NCBI RefSeq assembly: GCF_000142905.1 | Contig: NW_013657670.1 | Coordinates: 500,197-564,196, forward strand | DNA from: Thecamonas trahens ATCC 50062 | Taxonomy: Eukaryota > Apusozoa > Apusomonadida > Apusomonadidae | Reading direction: 5' to 3' | DNA length: 64,000 bases | In this document: piece by piece, positions 1-8,169 of the stretch | How the letters are laid out: each line of letters begins with the position of its first letter | Numbering within the stretch: position 1 is the stretch's first letter | Translations under genes and position numbers: made by a program | The notes under the pieces: model-generated | Told to the model about the DNA's origin: nothing | Database searches by the model: none | Seen by the model: only the letters and a program-made list of their open reading frames with translations

Positions 1-202
1 GGGGGGGAGGGGGCGGTGGCAGTGGCAGTGGCGGTGGCAGTGGCGGTGGCGATGGCGGTGGCTGGGGTGTGTGGCTGGGGTGGCGAAGAATTTGCCAGTG
101 GCCAGTGGCCAGTGGCCAGTGACCAGTGGCTGGGGTGGGGGAGGGGAGGCCGGCGTGGGCAAACGGCATGAGAGGGTGGAGGGGGGGGGGGGGGGGGCGT
201 AC

Positions 203-268
203 CTTCTTCTGCTGAGGAATCCAGATATCGGCGGCCATGCCGGCTGCGGACATACGACGGTCTGCCAT
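203..268 (-). CDS. First coding exon of a gene running off the left end
   Basis: On the minus strand an ATG at 268 opens 22 codons (MADRRMSAAGMAADIWIPQQKK) that end exactly at an AAG|GTACGC splice donor. This donor type recurs in the confirmed introns of this window (SEN1, VTI1, MRPS21, DLST). The rest of the gene would lie left of position 1, and bases 1-202 would be intron. That intron is low-complexity: GGTGGC/AGTGGC repeats at about 13-62 and a CCAGTGG 7-mer array at about 92-128. The exon is too short to name the protein; the ending resembles the start of some myosin heads, but this is only a guess. Confidence 0.45.
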
Positions 269-494
269 TGTGTGGTGTGTGTGAGAGAGGAAGAGGAGTG
301 TGGAAACGACTGGCGGGTCGAGGTGGCGGTGGAGCAGGTTGAGGTTGCGGCGTTCGTTTGTTCCGGCCGACCATGTCAATTTGTTGGCGGGTCAGATGAG
401 AAGCGTTTCTTGCCCGGGATGACGTCGCAAGGTTGGGCTAGTTGTGCTATTCTTCTTGGCTGATGTGTGCACAATGCGCTCGTTCTGATGCAGT

Positions 495-782
495 GGTGAT
501 CAGTCCAGTGAGGAGACCATACATCGGCATCGAGCCATGTCGCTCCCCAACGATTCCTCTCGCACAAATAATCGATGCCGACGCCGATCCCCCGCAGCAG
601 AGTGGGCTCGCCATGAACGACCAACCTGACCATCGCCCTCACCGTCACCCACTCCGACTCTTCCGCTGCTTCCGATGCGGTGATCATTCCAGTGAGGAAG
701 TCATACGTCAGCATCGAGCCATGCCGCTCCCCAACGATTCTTCTCGTACAAATAATCGTTGCCAGAGGCAGAGGCCGATCCA
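495..782. repeat. Imperfect direct repeat of about 100 nt upstream of the Cys-rich protein gene
   Basis: Two copies, about 495-593 and 679-782, are offset by about 184 nt. Both contain ggtgatca, ccagtgagga, gcatcgagccatg, ctccccaacgatt and acaaataatcg in the same order with scattered substitutions. No reading frame is conserved across both copies. They lie in the otherwise gene-free stretch 269-806 between two divergent genes, so a duplicated promoter or 5'-leader is possible. Confidence 0.7.
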
Positions 783-806
783 CCGCTCTCACGCCTCTCA
801 CCCCAC

Positions 807-1634
807 ATGGACCGTATCCTTGTCGCGCTTGTCTGCACGGTCCTCATGGCGTGCGGCACTGCTGCTAGCAACAGCGGGAGCTGTCGCCCTCTTCTCGGCG
901 CCCCGACGGCAAGCGTCGTCCGCGGGCCAGTCACCTCGCTTCCGTTCTGCTGGGAGTACGCCGCCGACTCTTGCTGCGACGCCGAGGCGGCTGCGGCCCT
1001 CCGTCTCCGAGCCATGTCGATGCTGCCGGATACGCCGCCTGCTTGTACATCCATGCTCGCCCGCCTCATCTGCACGCCGTGTGCGGGCCCGCTTGCCGCA
1101 GGCGACTCGCCAGGCCTCTGTCCGGCGCTCTGCTCGGAGGCCACGCGTGCGTGTGTCGATGCCTTCTTCACGGCAACCTCTGCCGTTGCCCCGCTCGTGC
1201 CCTGCTCCTCCTCCTCGATCATCTGCTCCTCGCTCGACGACATCCTCGCCTCGCGCTCCACAGACAACCTGTGCGAGCTCATGGGTCTCCCGCTCGCGCC
1301 CTCGGATGATGACTGCTTTGATGCCACCACCATCGCCCACGCTCCCTCCAGCGACGACGGAAGCAAGCCGGCCGGCTCGCCCGGTTCGTCGGCAGGCGCC
1401 CGCGCTCGTGCCCGTGCCTCGCGCTCGTACCGCGGCTGGCGTAAATGGCTCAAGTGGGCCAATCTTGCGCCGCTGCTGAGTGCCATCGCCGTCATCGCCC
1501 TTGGTGTCGGCTTTTGGCGCTGGCGCAAGGCCGCTGCCCGCCCACTGTCGGCCAAGGAGATCCGGGCCAAGCGCGCCAGCTTTTACGGCGCAAAGGGCAA
1601 GGGCAAGGGCAAGGGCAAAGGCAAGGGCAGGTGA
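807..1634 (+). CDS. Cys-rich secretory/membrane protein, folate-receptor-like
   Basis: This encodes 275 residues from the ATG at 807. A further in-frame ATG at 759 exists, but 807 begins a clear signal peptide (MDRILVALVCTVLMACGTAA). The next 150 residues hold many paired cysteines (FCWEYAADSCCD, CTSMLARLICTPC, LCPALCSEATRAC), the spacing seen in the folate receptor-like (PF03024) fold. After a Ser/Ala/Arg linker comes one membrane helix (LLSAIAVIALGVGFWRW), and then a short basic tail with KGKGKGKG repeats. It is therefore probably a type I surface or endomembrane protein with a Cys-rich luminal domain. Ligand and role are unknown. The gene converges on the gamma-glutamyltransferase gene, with 71 nt between stop codons. 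Confidence 0.8.
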   Translation: MDRILVALVCTVLMACGTAASNSGSCRPLLGAPTASVVRGPVTSLPFCWEYAADSCCDAEAAAALRLRAMSMLPDTPPACTSMLARLICTPCAGPLAAGDSPGLCPALCSEATRACVDAFFTATSAVAPLVPCSSSSIICSSLDDILASRSTDNLCELMGLPLAPSDDDCFDATTIAHAPSSDDGSKPAGSPGSSAGARARARASRSYRGWRKWLKWANLAPLLSAIAVIALGVGFWRWRKAAARPLSAKEIRAKRASFYGAKGKGKGKGKGKGR

Positions 1635-1705
1635 CGGCTGTGTGTGGCAAAGTTTATGTGTTTCGGCTCAACCCCAGTGGCGCAAGCCTCGGCAGGCTGT
1701 TGCGC

Positions 1706-3739
1706 TCAGCGGCCGGTGCGGACCTGGCCGGCGGGAGCGCCACCCTTGCGCCAGTCAGAGGCGCCGTAGAGGATGCCCTTGTCGATGTCGTTGTAGATGG
1801 CCTGGACAATGGCGATGTGGCCGTCAGGCCCGAGCTCGTCGAGCTCGTAGCCAATGGACTCGCGGAGGTAGGTGACGAGGCTCTGAGCAAAGCCGTACTC
1901 CACCTGCAGCACATTCGGGTAGAGCTGGTCGTGGAAGCGTGGCGAGGCAACGGCTTCGCCAGCCTCCATGCCCCATGCAAACATCTTGAGGAGAGTGAGC
2001 AGGGTCGAGGTGGTGATCTTGGTCCCGCCCGACGCGCCGGCCACAGCGAGGACCTGGTCGTTGGCCGTCACGATGGTCGGCGTCGTCGACGACAGCGGCC
2101 GCTTGCCCGGCACGATGTAATTGGCCGGCGAGGGCTTGACGCCAAAGGCGTTGGTCACGTTGGGAACGGAAAAGTCGTCCATCTCGTTGTTGAGCACCAC
2201 GCCAGTCACCGGATCCATGACCTTGGAGCCAAAGAAGAGGTTGACCGTCGACGTGAGCGCCACGGCGTTGCGCTCCGAGTCAACAACCGAAAAGTGGGTT
2301 GTGCCCGGTGTCGGCTCCATGTCAAACGCAGCGCCGTAGTACGAGGCGTTAAAGGTGGCGTCGGGCACGATCCGGGTCCGCACCCATGCTGCGTAGTCTT
2401 TGGACGTCAGGTCTGCCATGACTTGCTCGATGTCGGTGCAGCATGGGTCGCCGAGGTGGGTCCGCAGCGCAAAAGCAAACTTCATGGCCTCCACCACCTT
2501 GTGCACCACGTCGTGCGTCATCGCCCCGATCTTGGGCAGGTTGTACTCCTCGAGCACGTTGAGCATAAAGTTGAGGATCGCGCCCGAGCTCGGCGGCGGC
2601 GCCGAGAGCACCTTCATGCCCAGAAAGTAGGTTGAGACTGGCTCGCGGATGACTGCCGTGTAGTTGGCCAGATCGCCGAGCTCCATGATGCCGCCGCTGC
2701 CCTGGATGGCATCGATGAGCGCGTGTGCAATGGCGCCGGTGTAGAATGCGTTGGCACCACCGGCCGCCACAGCCTCGAGCGTCGCCGCCAGCTTTGGTCT
2801 CCGAATCGTCTGTCCGGCTTTGACCAGCTGGCCGTCGATCATGTACACGGCGGCAAACGCCGGCGACGCCTTAATGTACTCTTGGGTGTACTCGACAATC
2901 TTGGCGAGCTCGTCGGTGACCTCAAAGCCATCGTTGCAGAGCGCGACGACCGGCTCGATGAGCCGCGCCCACGGCAGCCGCCCGTGCCGCTGCCACATCA
3001 GCTCCAGCCCGCGCAGCTCGCCTGGTACCGCCACGGCGAGCCCGCCGACCTGCGCCTTTTCCGCCGACGAGTCAAACATGTCGCGGAAGGCCTTGGCAGG
3101 CGCGGTCTCGCGAAAGTCAAAGACCTCGGCGCTTCCGTTGGCGGTACGGACCGTGGCAAAGCCGCCGCCGCCAATGCCCGAGGCAAAGGCGTTGATGGCG
3201 CCGAGGCAGAGCGCGGTCGTCACCGCGGCGTCGGCCGCGCTCCCGCCATCGTCGAGCACAGCCGCGCCCATCTGCGAGCACGTTGGCTGATCCGCCGCCA
3301 CCATGCCCAACTTGCTCTCCGCCTGGCGAATGCGCGACGATGCCGGACTCGCGCCACCCGCTGCCGCCGCCGCGTCATGGGCTGAGACGACAGCAATGAC
3401 GGTGACAAGCGAGACAGTCAGCAGCAGACCAAGGCTGACCACCGCCACTCGCATCCTTGAAAACCGCATGCCACACAGGACACACACCGGTGGACGATAT
3501 TGCGACTCGATCTTGCGCCGCCGTCCTCCCACCGCCATCTCATCCATCCGTCCGCCAATACCACGACCAGCAGAACGAGAGCCAGCAGAACGAGTGCCAG
3601 CAGAGCCACCGCCACCGCCACCGCCACCGCCACCGCTGCCTCCTACAACTCCTCCTCCTCCTCCTCCGGGAAGGAGAGTCAGGTCGTCACCTCCACCGAG
3701 TCCCACACCGGATGACCCGTATGATGATGATGCTGCCAT
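1706..3739 (-). CDS. GGT: Gamma-glutamyltransferase, type II membrane protein
   Basis: The 677-residue product is an N-terminal-nucleophile hydrolase that cleaves the gamma-glutamyl bond of glutathione and transfers the glutamyl group to water or peptides. Residues 1-90 are a Gly/Ser/Arg-rich cytosolic tail, residues 97-119 form a membrane anchor, and the rest is the ectodomain. The autoprocessing site is visible as GTTHFSVVD, with the catalytic Thr near residue 481. Downstream lie the family blocks NNEMDDFS, SPANYI and PGKRPLSSTTPTIV, the last carrying the paired serines of the oxyanion hole. Heavy and light chains would be of normal size. The poly-Gly tail is a local addition. No introns are evident. 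The 5' side carries two tandem repeat arrays. Confidence 0.95.
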   Translation of the reverse strand: MAASSSYGSSGVGLGGGDDLTLLPGGGGGGVVGGSGGGGGGGGGGSAGTRSAGSRSAGRGIGGRMDEMAVGGRRRKIESQYRPPVCVLCGMRFSRMRVAVVSLGLLLTVSLVTVIAVVSAHDAAAAAGGASPASSRIRQAESKLGMVAADQPTCSQMGAAVLDDGGSAADAAVTTALCLGAINAFASGIGGGGFATVRTANGSAEVFDFRETAPAKAFRDMFDSSAEKAQVGGLAVAVPGELRGLELMWQRHGRLPWARLIEPVVALCNDGFEVTDELAKIVEYTQEYIKASPAFAAVYMIDGQLVKAGQTIRRPKLAATLEAVAAGGANAFYTGAIAHALIDAIQGSGGIMELGDLANYTAVIREPVSTYFLGMKVLSAPPPSSGAILNFMLNVLEEYNLPKIGAMTHDVVHKVVEAMKFAFALRTHLGDPCCTDIEQVMADLTSKDYAAWVRTRIVPDATFNASYYGAAFDMEPTPGTTHFSVVDSERNAVALTSTVNLFFGSKVMDPVTGVVLNNEMDDFSVPNVTNAFGVKPSPANYIVPGKRPLSSTTPTIVTANDQVLAVAGASGGTKITTSTLLTLLKMFAWGMEAGEAVASPRFHDQLYPNVLQVEYGFAQSLVTYLRESIGYELDELGPDGHIAIVQAIYNDIDKGILYGASDWRKGGAPAGQVRTGR

Positions 3740-3815
3740 GGTCGCAGGTGGAGTGTGTCGGGAGCGGGAGGGGGGTGACCGTGGACCTGGCTGCTCGTGA
3801 CCTGTCTGCCTTGCC

Positions 3816-3854
3816 TTGGTTGGTTGGTTGGTTGGTTGGTTGGTTGGTTGGTTG
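3816..3854. repeat. (GGTT)n microsatellite
   Basis: Uninterrupted TTGG/GGTT tetranucleotide repeat of about nine to ten units, 77 nt upstream of the start codon of the minus-strand gamma-glutamyltransferase gene. Confidence 0.95.
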
Positions 3855-3887
3855 CCTTCGGTGTGTCATTTGGCTCGGTGGCGTCAT

Positions 3888-3989
3888 CAGGCATGCCATC
3901 AGCAGGCATGCCATCAGCAGGCATGCCATCAGCAGGCATGCTGTCGGCAGGCATGCTGTCGGCAGGCATGCCGTCGGCAAGCATGCGAT
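3888..3989. repeat. Seven-copy 15-nt array with a GCATGC palindrome in every unit
   Basis: The palindrome GCATGC occurs at 3891, 3906, 3921, 3936, 3951, 3966 and 3981, exactly every 15 nt. The linker starts as catcagcag in the left units and drifts to tgtcggcag and cgtcggcaa in the right ones. The array lies about 150-250 nt upstream of the gamma-glutamyltransferase start. It is open in several frames (for example MPADG/S repeats on the minus strand), but no gene-like context surrounds it. Confidence 0.9.
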
Positions 3990-4318
3990 GGGGCACAATG
4001 AGAGGGATTGGCTGGTATGGGGGGTATGGACGGTTGGGTGAAATGATGTGGATAGCATGTGGTGGTTCTGGAGTTTGACTCCCTGATGATGGTGGATGTC
4101 GGCGGCGGGTGACGGGGCAGGCGCAGGCTGAGGGTTTCGGCTAAAAGGCAGCAGGCTGGTAGCGGTGGCTGATGATGGTGGTAGGCTTGATCATCACTCC
4201 GCACTTGCTCATCCATACGACATTCTGTAGAACTCCATCTCCTGTTCGTCTCCACTGACGGCCATCTGTTGTACTCCTTCCCTTTCTGTACCCCCTTACC
4301 GAAACAAAAAACAACAGA

Positions 4319-5182
4319 TCACACATTCGTATACTCTTCCTGACGCAGCCACCTAGCGACGTCGTCGGAGAGCGCTCGCGCCTCCCACGCGAGAACAGCC
4401 TCGTCGTGGGCAAGCTCATTGACGCTTGACCGCACCACTGGATCCTTGACGAGGCACAATGCCGTAAAGTGCTCGATCTCGGAGCTCCACGCTCCGGCCG
4501 AGTGCAGCATCGGCGGCGGCTCGCTGACGATGGCGTGGAGGACAAGGGCCATGGGCGCGCCGTCAGCGTACGGATGGCACCCGTTGGCCATCTCCACCAC
4601 CATGACCCCAAGCGACCACACGTCGGCGTTGGCCGAGTAGCTCGCGCCCTCGATCCGCTCAGGCGCAAGGTAGTGGCCCGAGCCGGTCGGCGAAAGCTGC
4701 GCCTCGCCCTCGATCACCGTCGCGATGCCGAGGTCGCAGAGCTTGACCTGCCCATTGGCGCCGACAAGCACGTTGTCCGGCTTGATGTCGCGGTGCATGA
4801 CGCCGCCGGCGAGCCATAAATCGCGCATCCCGAGCGCCACGCTCATAGCCACGTGCTCGATCACCACCTGCGATAGCTTGCCGCACCTCTGCGCCATGAT
4901 CTGCCGCACCGAGCCACCCGCCATGTGCTCCATCACCAGGCACACATGCCAGTCGTCGAGATATGCGCCGAACAACTCGACCACATACGGCGAGGCCACA
5001 TCCCGCAGCGCCTCCACCTCCATCACCAACTGATCCATTGCTCCCTTAAACGCCCGATGCCGCGGGACCTTCTTGATGGCCACCTCCTCGTCACCTATCC
5101 GCCTCCGCGCAAGCATCACGCTGCCAAATGCGCCGTGTCCGATCTGCTGCACGCTCGACCACTCGTTGCTATCCACGGCCAC
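4319..5182 (-). CDS. Protein kinase of the STE7 (MAP2K-like) type
   Basis: The 287-residue protein is almost only a kinase domain. It has the glycine loop GHGAFGSV (15-22), the VAIKK lysine (37), the catalytic loop HRDIKPDN (130-137) and the APE-equivalent LAPER. The activation segment is short, and SGHYLAPER resembles MAP2Ks such as MKK3/6, where the family motif is S/T-x3-S/T-x-YMAPE. The metal-binding DFG motif is DLG here (150-152), which several active kinases also have. No docking site or regulatory tail is visible, so assignment within STE7/STE20-like kinases stays open. It is a single exon. Confidence 0.85.
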   Translation of the reverse strand: MAVDSNEWSSVQQIGHGAFGSVMLARRRIGDEEVAIKKVPRHRAFKGAMDQLVMEVEALRDVASPYVVELFGAYLDDWHVCLVMEHMAGGSVRQIMAQRCGKLSQVVIEHVAMSVALGMRDLWLAGGVMHRDIKPDNVLVGANGQVKLCDLGIATVIEGEAQLSPTGSGHYLAPERIEGASYSANADVWSLGVMVVEMANGCHPYADGAPMALVLHAIVSEPPPMLHSAGAWSSEIEHFTALCLVKDPVVRSSVNELAHDEAVLAWEARALSDDVARWLRQEEYTNV

Positions 5183-5703
5183 GCTCTATTGTCCGCAGAC
5201 ATCAGCACCATGACCGTGACCACAGCCATCATCACCATCGCCATGCCCATGTCCATGCCCACGCCCATTACCATCACTGTGAGTGACCCCCCCCTCCCCC
5301 TTTCCCCTCCGCGCCGAACAAATCCCGAGTCCGCTTACTCTCACGGCTTCGATGAGCTTCGTCGACACAGTGGCGACTGTGGCGACAGGCTGATGGAGCT
5401 CCAGGTGGAGACTTGGCGGACGTCGCCGACGACGGGACGGCAGCATAGATCGAGGGTTGCACAGCTGTCGGGGAGTTGTGCCGAGGTGTAGCTCCCTCCC
5501 GAGACAGGTATGGCCGTGCCCTGTCTGGATACCGTACGCTGTGTCGCATTGTCGCAATCGTCCGTGTCGCACTATCTTGCAGGCACACTATCGCCACTGC
5601 CTTGGTTTTTCAGCCTCCAGCCTCCAGCCCCCTCTGCCCACCGCCGCACTCCCCTCCTCCTCCCAGCAAAAATCTCCATGTACTTCCCTTCCTCCCTGCA
5701 CAT
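5183..5703. other. Intergenic region, nothing coding seen
   Basis: It separates the kinase start from the stop of the coiled-coil protein gene, both on the minus strand. Near 5215-5285 it has CCATGCCCATG-type short repeats, and a C-run follows at about 5287-5302. I find no supported exon, tRNA or ncRNA. It should contain the kinase promoter. Confidence 0.5.
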
Positions 5704-6514
5704 CTATCCACTGGCGCTGGCGCCGTTGCCGCTCATCATCGCCTCGAGGCACTGGGGCGAGCCTGGCTCTTCTGACCCACTGCCAACCGAGCCAGCCGAG
5801 CCAAGCTCGGCGGAAGTCGGCTGCGGCTCGACGAGTTGTGCCGGCGACGAGGCCCGCTCGGGAGCGAATTCCGGCACAGACTCTGGCGCGGGCTCGGACT
5901 GAGGTCCGGGCTGGGGCTGAGGTCCAGGCTCGTCGTCAAGTTCGACGATGCCGGCTTCGCGATCGACGCGCGCCTTGAACTGGCGAAAACGCGCAAAGCG
6001 GGCGTCAAATGATTGCATCTTGGCCACGGCCTCCATGCGGACGTCGTCGACTCGCACCTCGGCGGCTGCGAGCGCCTCCTTGAGCGATGCCACCGTGTTG
6101 CGCAGCTCGTCGATGACCATCGCACCCTGCTGCTTGTCGAGCTTGAGGCTCTGGACGTGAACCGCGGCCTGCTTGCTCGCCAGCGCCGCCTCGGCGTCAG
6201 CCCGCTGCAGCCCGCTCACCTGGGCCCGCAACGTCTGCACCTTGCTCTGCAGCGCCTCGTTTTCCTTGTTGGCTGCTGCAAGCTCCGCTGCCGTCTTTTC
6301 CTGCACCACCTTGAGCTGCATCGCGATACTCTCAGCCGCAAATGAGTTTGTGCAGTGCGACCATGCCCTTTTTTTGGCTTGACGGCTTTTTCCTGAACCA
6401 CGACCTACTTTGGCCTGCTCCCCCCCTCCCCCCACCCCTCAACTGCCATACCTGGATGATCGTGTCCATCAGCGGCGAAGCCTGCGCCGAACCGCCTGCT
6501 CCGCTGCTGATCAT
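5704..6514 (-). CDS. Small coiled-coil protein with one intron
   Basis: Exon 1 (6452-6514) encodes MISSGAGGSAQASPLMDTII plus Q and ends CAG|GTATGG. The intron runs 6331-6451 (121 nt, ending GAG) and exon 2 is 5704-6330. The joint is phase 0 and gives about 229 residues. The middle region is a long uninterrupted helix of coiled-coil type (roughly residues 22-150, with heptads such as LQSKVQTLRAQVSGLQ). The last 70 residues are Pro/Glu/Ser-rich and disordered. I cannot name a family. The upstream reading frame stays open past 6514, so an additional 5' exon or an earlier start is possible. The skipped segment also reads through without a stop, so intron retention would give a different N-terminus. 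Confidence 0.6.
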
Positions 6515-6828
6515 GTGGCCGTGAGCGCGCGCGTGAGTGGCGACGGCTCCACCGCCGTACTCGTCGCCCGCCTTCCGGGAACAAGGGCGTGAGCAAGATC
6601 ATGATCTACCTGCCCGCTCCCCCGTCTCGTCCAACTCGCCGCTCATCATGGTCGCGGCCAATGTTGCGGCCGCGATCATGGTCATGGTAGGCAAAGCGGG
6701 TAGACTGCGAGTTCATGTTCCAAAAAGCGCACCAACGCGGGAGAGGTGGGCTACCAGCTCCAGCTAACCATGCCGCTAACCGAGTGTCATTGTGATTGGC
6801 CAGAGGCGGCAAACGCAGCAGGGCTATG
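6515..6828. other. Short intergenic region
   Basis: Between the start of the coiled-coil gene and the stop of the RasGEF gene (both minus strand). It may contain an upstream exon of the coiled-coil gene. I see no independent gene. Confidence 0.4.
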
Positions 6829-8169
6829 CTAGCTCGAGGCCGAGGCAGCGGAAGCTGCAGCGGCAGCCTTCTTTGCGCGTAGCTGCACAACCTCCAGCCG
6901 CCGCTCGCGCGGGTAGGACTTGTAGTCGAGAATGTAGCGCTGGATGAAGGGGACAGACACAAAGCGCCAGACCGAGTCGCGGAAGCGGTCAAAGACCACC
7001 AGAGCCGAGTGAATGGCGAGGTACTTGCCAAAGGCAATGAGCCCGGTCGGCGTGACTGAGGCCACCGCCTGCTGCGACTTGATGGCGAGAAAGATGGCGC
7101 CCATGTACGGGACGCCCGGCGGCGAGGTGGCCTCGACCTCGGCCACCACCGCGGCGTACTTGTCGGCGCCACCAGCAAAGGCCTTGAGCTTCTCGGCGGC
7201 CTCGGAGGCACCTACAGGGAGATTGGCCCACAGCTGCGGGGTGACCGACGGACACATCAGTCCGCGCATGACCGCCACCAGGGAGTCGTAGTTGTGGAGC
7301 TCCCAGAGCGCAACCGCCACCGATATCATGTACTCGAGCGTGGCCACCCGTGCTTGGAGCGTGAGCCCGCGCACAACCTCGGTCGCCACCATGTTGGTCA
7401 CTCGCGAGAACGACTGCAGTGCCGCAGATATGTTGTGCGTCGCCAGCCGCGAACCGGCAATGCCCAGCGACGAGAGCTCGTCGGCCGAGATGGCGTCGAG
7501 GTGTGCAGATGCCGCAATGGTCAGCTGACGGGCGAGCTCCATAGGCTGGATCATCGACATCCGGAGCTTGACGTCTGGCTGTGCCGCGAGTACCACCTCG
7601 CCGTTTGACCGCGCCCAGTTGACGTCGCCCGCGAGCAGCACGTCGCCTGACGACACCGTCGACGCCGCACGCCGCCGCCGCGTCTTGGCCCGCTTCTTCC
7701 GGACCCGCTTCAGCTGTTCGGCGCCGGCTGAAAACACCGGCGCAATGTGGTTGTCGGTAAATGCTTCGAGCGCAGCCTCCGATCCGTCGTCGGGAATAAA
7801 GTCTTCAAACCGCTCCTTCTTCCACGAGTTGACAAAGATGAAAATCCGCTGCCGCGTCGGCCGCAGCACCTTGGCTCGCCACACTTCGGCGAGGCTTTCG
7901 TCCTCCGCCAGCGCTTCGGGCACCGGCCAGTTGAACAGCTCTTCCAGAATTCGAATGATCTCCACAGGCGTGGTAAACTGCTTGTATGTCGCCAGAAAGG
8001 CGTCCAGAACCTCGGCGTCTGGCCGCGCCTTGGCAAACGACGTCAACTCGCGAAGGAGCTGGTGGAGTGACGCTGCCACAATCCGAGGCCCGCCGTCTCT
8101 CAACGGCATGCTGACGTCGACCACAAAGTTCTCCGCCGTCGGCGGCCGGCCCACAATGTACGCCACCAC
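6829..8169 (-). CDS. Second RasGEF module, probably the C-terminal half of the upstream gene
   Basis: These 446 codons encode a RasGEF N-terminal domain (about 25-130, starting VVDVSMPLRDGGPRIVAASL) and a CDC25-type catalytic domain (about 205-430, with PMELARQLT, VPYMGAIFLAI and the helical hairpin region). Such domains eject GDP from Ras-family GTPases at membranes. The frame is open upstream to about 8300 without any ATG before 8169, and the 5' end overlaps the preceding RasGEF gene. It is therefore most likely not an independent gene but the continuation of it, one base out of frame. Restoring one base gives a 1291-residue protein with two RasGEF modules. Confidence 0.8.
   Translation of the reverse strand: MVAYIVGRPPTAENFVVDVSMPLRDGGPRIVAASLHQLLRELTSFAKARPDAEVLDAFLATYKQFTTPVEIIRILEELFNWPVPEALAEDESLAEVWRAKVLRPTRQRIFIFVNSWKKERFEDFIPDDGSEAALEAFTDNHIAPVFSAGAEQLKRVRKKRAKTRRRRAASTVSSGDVLLAGDVNWARSNGEVVLAAQPDVKLRMSMIQPMELARQLTIAASAHLDAISADELSSLGIAGSRLATHNISAALQSFSRVTNMVATEVVRGLTLQARVATLEYMISVAVALWELHNYDSLVAVMRGLMCPSVTPQLWANLPVGASEAAEKLKAFAGGADKYAAVVAEVEATSPPGVPYMGAIFLAIKSQQAVASVTPTGLIAFGKYLAIHSALVVFDRFRDSVWRFVSVPFIQRYILDYKSYPRERRLEVVQLRAKKAAAAASAASASS

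Larger units (their letters stand above)
3740..4318. other. Intergenic region with two tandem arrays, no gene seen
   Basis: The interval lies between the 5' end of the gamma-glutamyltransferase gene and the 3' end of the kinase gene (both minus strand). It contains a GGTT microsatellite and a 15-nt array, listed separately. I see no credible coding exon or RNA gene. It should hold the promoter of the gamma-glutamyltransferase gene and the terminator of the kinase gene. Confidence 0.6.

Noticed and set aside
3888-3989. Regular 15-nt array considered as a CRISPR or minisatellite gene
   Set aside because: Units are too short, have no spacers, and the host is eukaryotic; frames crossing it lack gene context.
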